Below are positions 10,299 to 10,771 of a DNA stretch of 10,771 nucleotides, piece after piece. Each line of letters starts with the position of its first letter. The first letter of the stretch is position 1. Below the pieces are notes generated by a model. It saw only the letters and a program-made list of their open reading frames with translations, ran no database searches and had not been told where the DNA came from. Location: assembly GCA_015501595.1 (NCBI GenBank), contig JADNRX010001350.1, positions 1 to 10,771 on the forward strand, written 5' to 3'. This DNA is from Hymenopellis radicata (taxonomy: Eukaryota; Basidiomycota; Agaricomycetes; Agaricales; Physalacriaceae). The translations under genes were made by a program, and so were the position numbers.

Positions 10299-10771
10299 AT
10301 GTTCGGCCCGCCCTCCGCTTGCTTCCTTTTAAACCAACCACCATTCGACCTCCAAGGCACCATCCATAAGTCGCCTCAGATACCGTGCTTTGAAATGCTC
10401 TCCTTCTCAAATGATAAGGAAACCCTTGGTCCCCTGGAAACCTCAGCTGTGTACCCTCATTGTCCCGATGACGAAGTGCGCGAGTATGCGCGGCCGTTTG
10501 TTTCAGTCCAACATTCTCTGACTCAGGATAGGTTTCTATATGGCGTCCGACGCGAGAAAAGAACTTTGCCGTATATTGGGACAAGCCACACATTTGGAAA
10601 TAGGATCTGGGTTGGCGACAATTCAACGCAGTCGGCCCTTAGCCAATCCGTCGACAAGATATTCAAGTGCTCTTGGCCCGAGGTTCTTCGGAAGGATGTA
10701 CGTCTTCATCTGTTGTTCCCCCCTTCTCTCATCTGTATCAACTGCAAGGACTTGCTGAGTCTCGACCTGCC
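10299..10771 (+). CDS. Hypothetical protein, 5' part only, cut by the window edge
   Basis: A frame of 157 codons stays open from the ATG at 10299 to the last base. An in-frame TGA lies directly before the ATG, so translation cannot start further upstream in this frame without splicing. An alternative ATG lies at 10395 (residue 33). Codon use is gene-like and the composition is balanced, with Cys and Trp (for example KIFKCSWPEVLRKDVRLHLL), but I recognise no domain. Near the end, 10698-10748 has a GTACGT donor, a long pyrimidine tract and a CAACTGCAAG acceptor. This would be a 51-nt, frame-preserving intron, so the real exon may end at 10697. The start lies only 57 bp past the MITE, which would therefore sit in this gene's promoter. 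The long antisense frame 10626-10279 is probably its shadow, although the reverse cannot be excluded. Confidence 0.45.
   Translation, partial: MFGPPSACFLLNQPPFDLQGTIHKSPQIPCFEMLSFSNDKETLGPLETSAVYPHCPDDEVREYARPFVSVQHSLTQDRFLYGVRREKRTLPYIGTSHTFGNRIWVGDNSTQSALSQSVDKIFKCSWPEVLRKDVRLHLLFPPSLICINCKDLLSLDL

Noticed and set aside
10279..10626. Antisense frame against the right-edge gene
   Set aside because: It is shorter than the plus-strand frame, Arg/His-rich, and reads across the upstream promoter region near the MITE.

Overview
The window looks like a stretch of a basidiomycete (Agaricomycete-type) nuclear genome. The signs are many short introns (44-58 nt) with GTRNGT donors and CTRAY-like branch sites, a BTB/POZ protein of the kind expanded in mushroom-forming fungi, a membrane-anchored FAD oxidoreductase of a fungal type, and intergenic spaces of several hundred bases. 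No operons or bacterial signals were seen.

Layout from left to right. Positions 1-1268 hold no gene I can resolve. A single-exon BTB/POZ gene runs rightward (1269-2351). It converges on a leftward FAD-dependent oxidoreductase gene (4756 down to 2566, 11 exons, 555 residues), with 214 bp between the two stop codons. From about 4757 to 7282 the sequence is gene-poor. It holds two diverged copies of a segment of about 80 bp, one of which lies in what looks like a decayed RING-finger fragment on the minus strand, and then a coding-like but unresolved block (5824-6568) with competing frames on both strands. A rightward Ca2+/calmodulin-dependent-type protein kinase gene follows (7383-9097, 6 exons, 495 residues), with a probable 5' UTR intron. 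After about 760 bp without a clear gene comes a 381-bp MITE-like element (9861-10241) with 26-bp terminal inverted repeats and a TA duplication. It ends 57 bp before an open reading frame (10299 onward) that runs off the right edge.

The genes do not form an evident pathway: a protein-interaction (BTB) factor, a flavoprotein and a signalling kinase sit side by side as in ordinary fungal euchromatin. The two spliced genes were rebuilt by hand. Every splice junction kept the frame and family-typical motifs, so the exon maps are fairly reliable even though no alignment could be run. I found no new multi-gene system. The points most worth a second look are the MITE, the decayed RING duplication, the kinase's N-lobe insertion and the frame-broken block near 6.2 kb.
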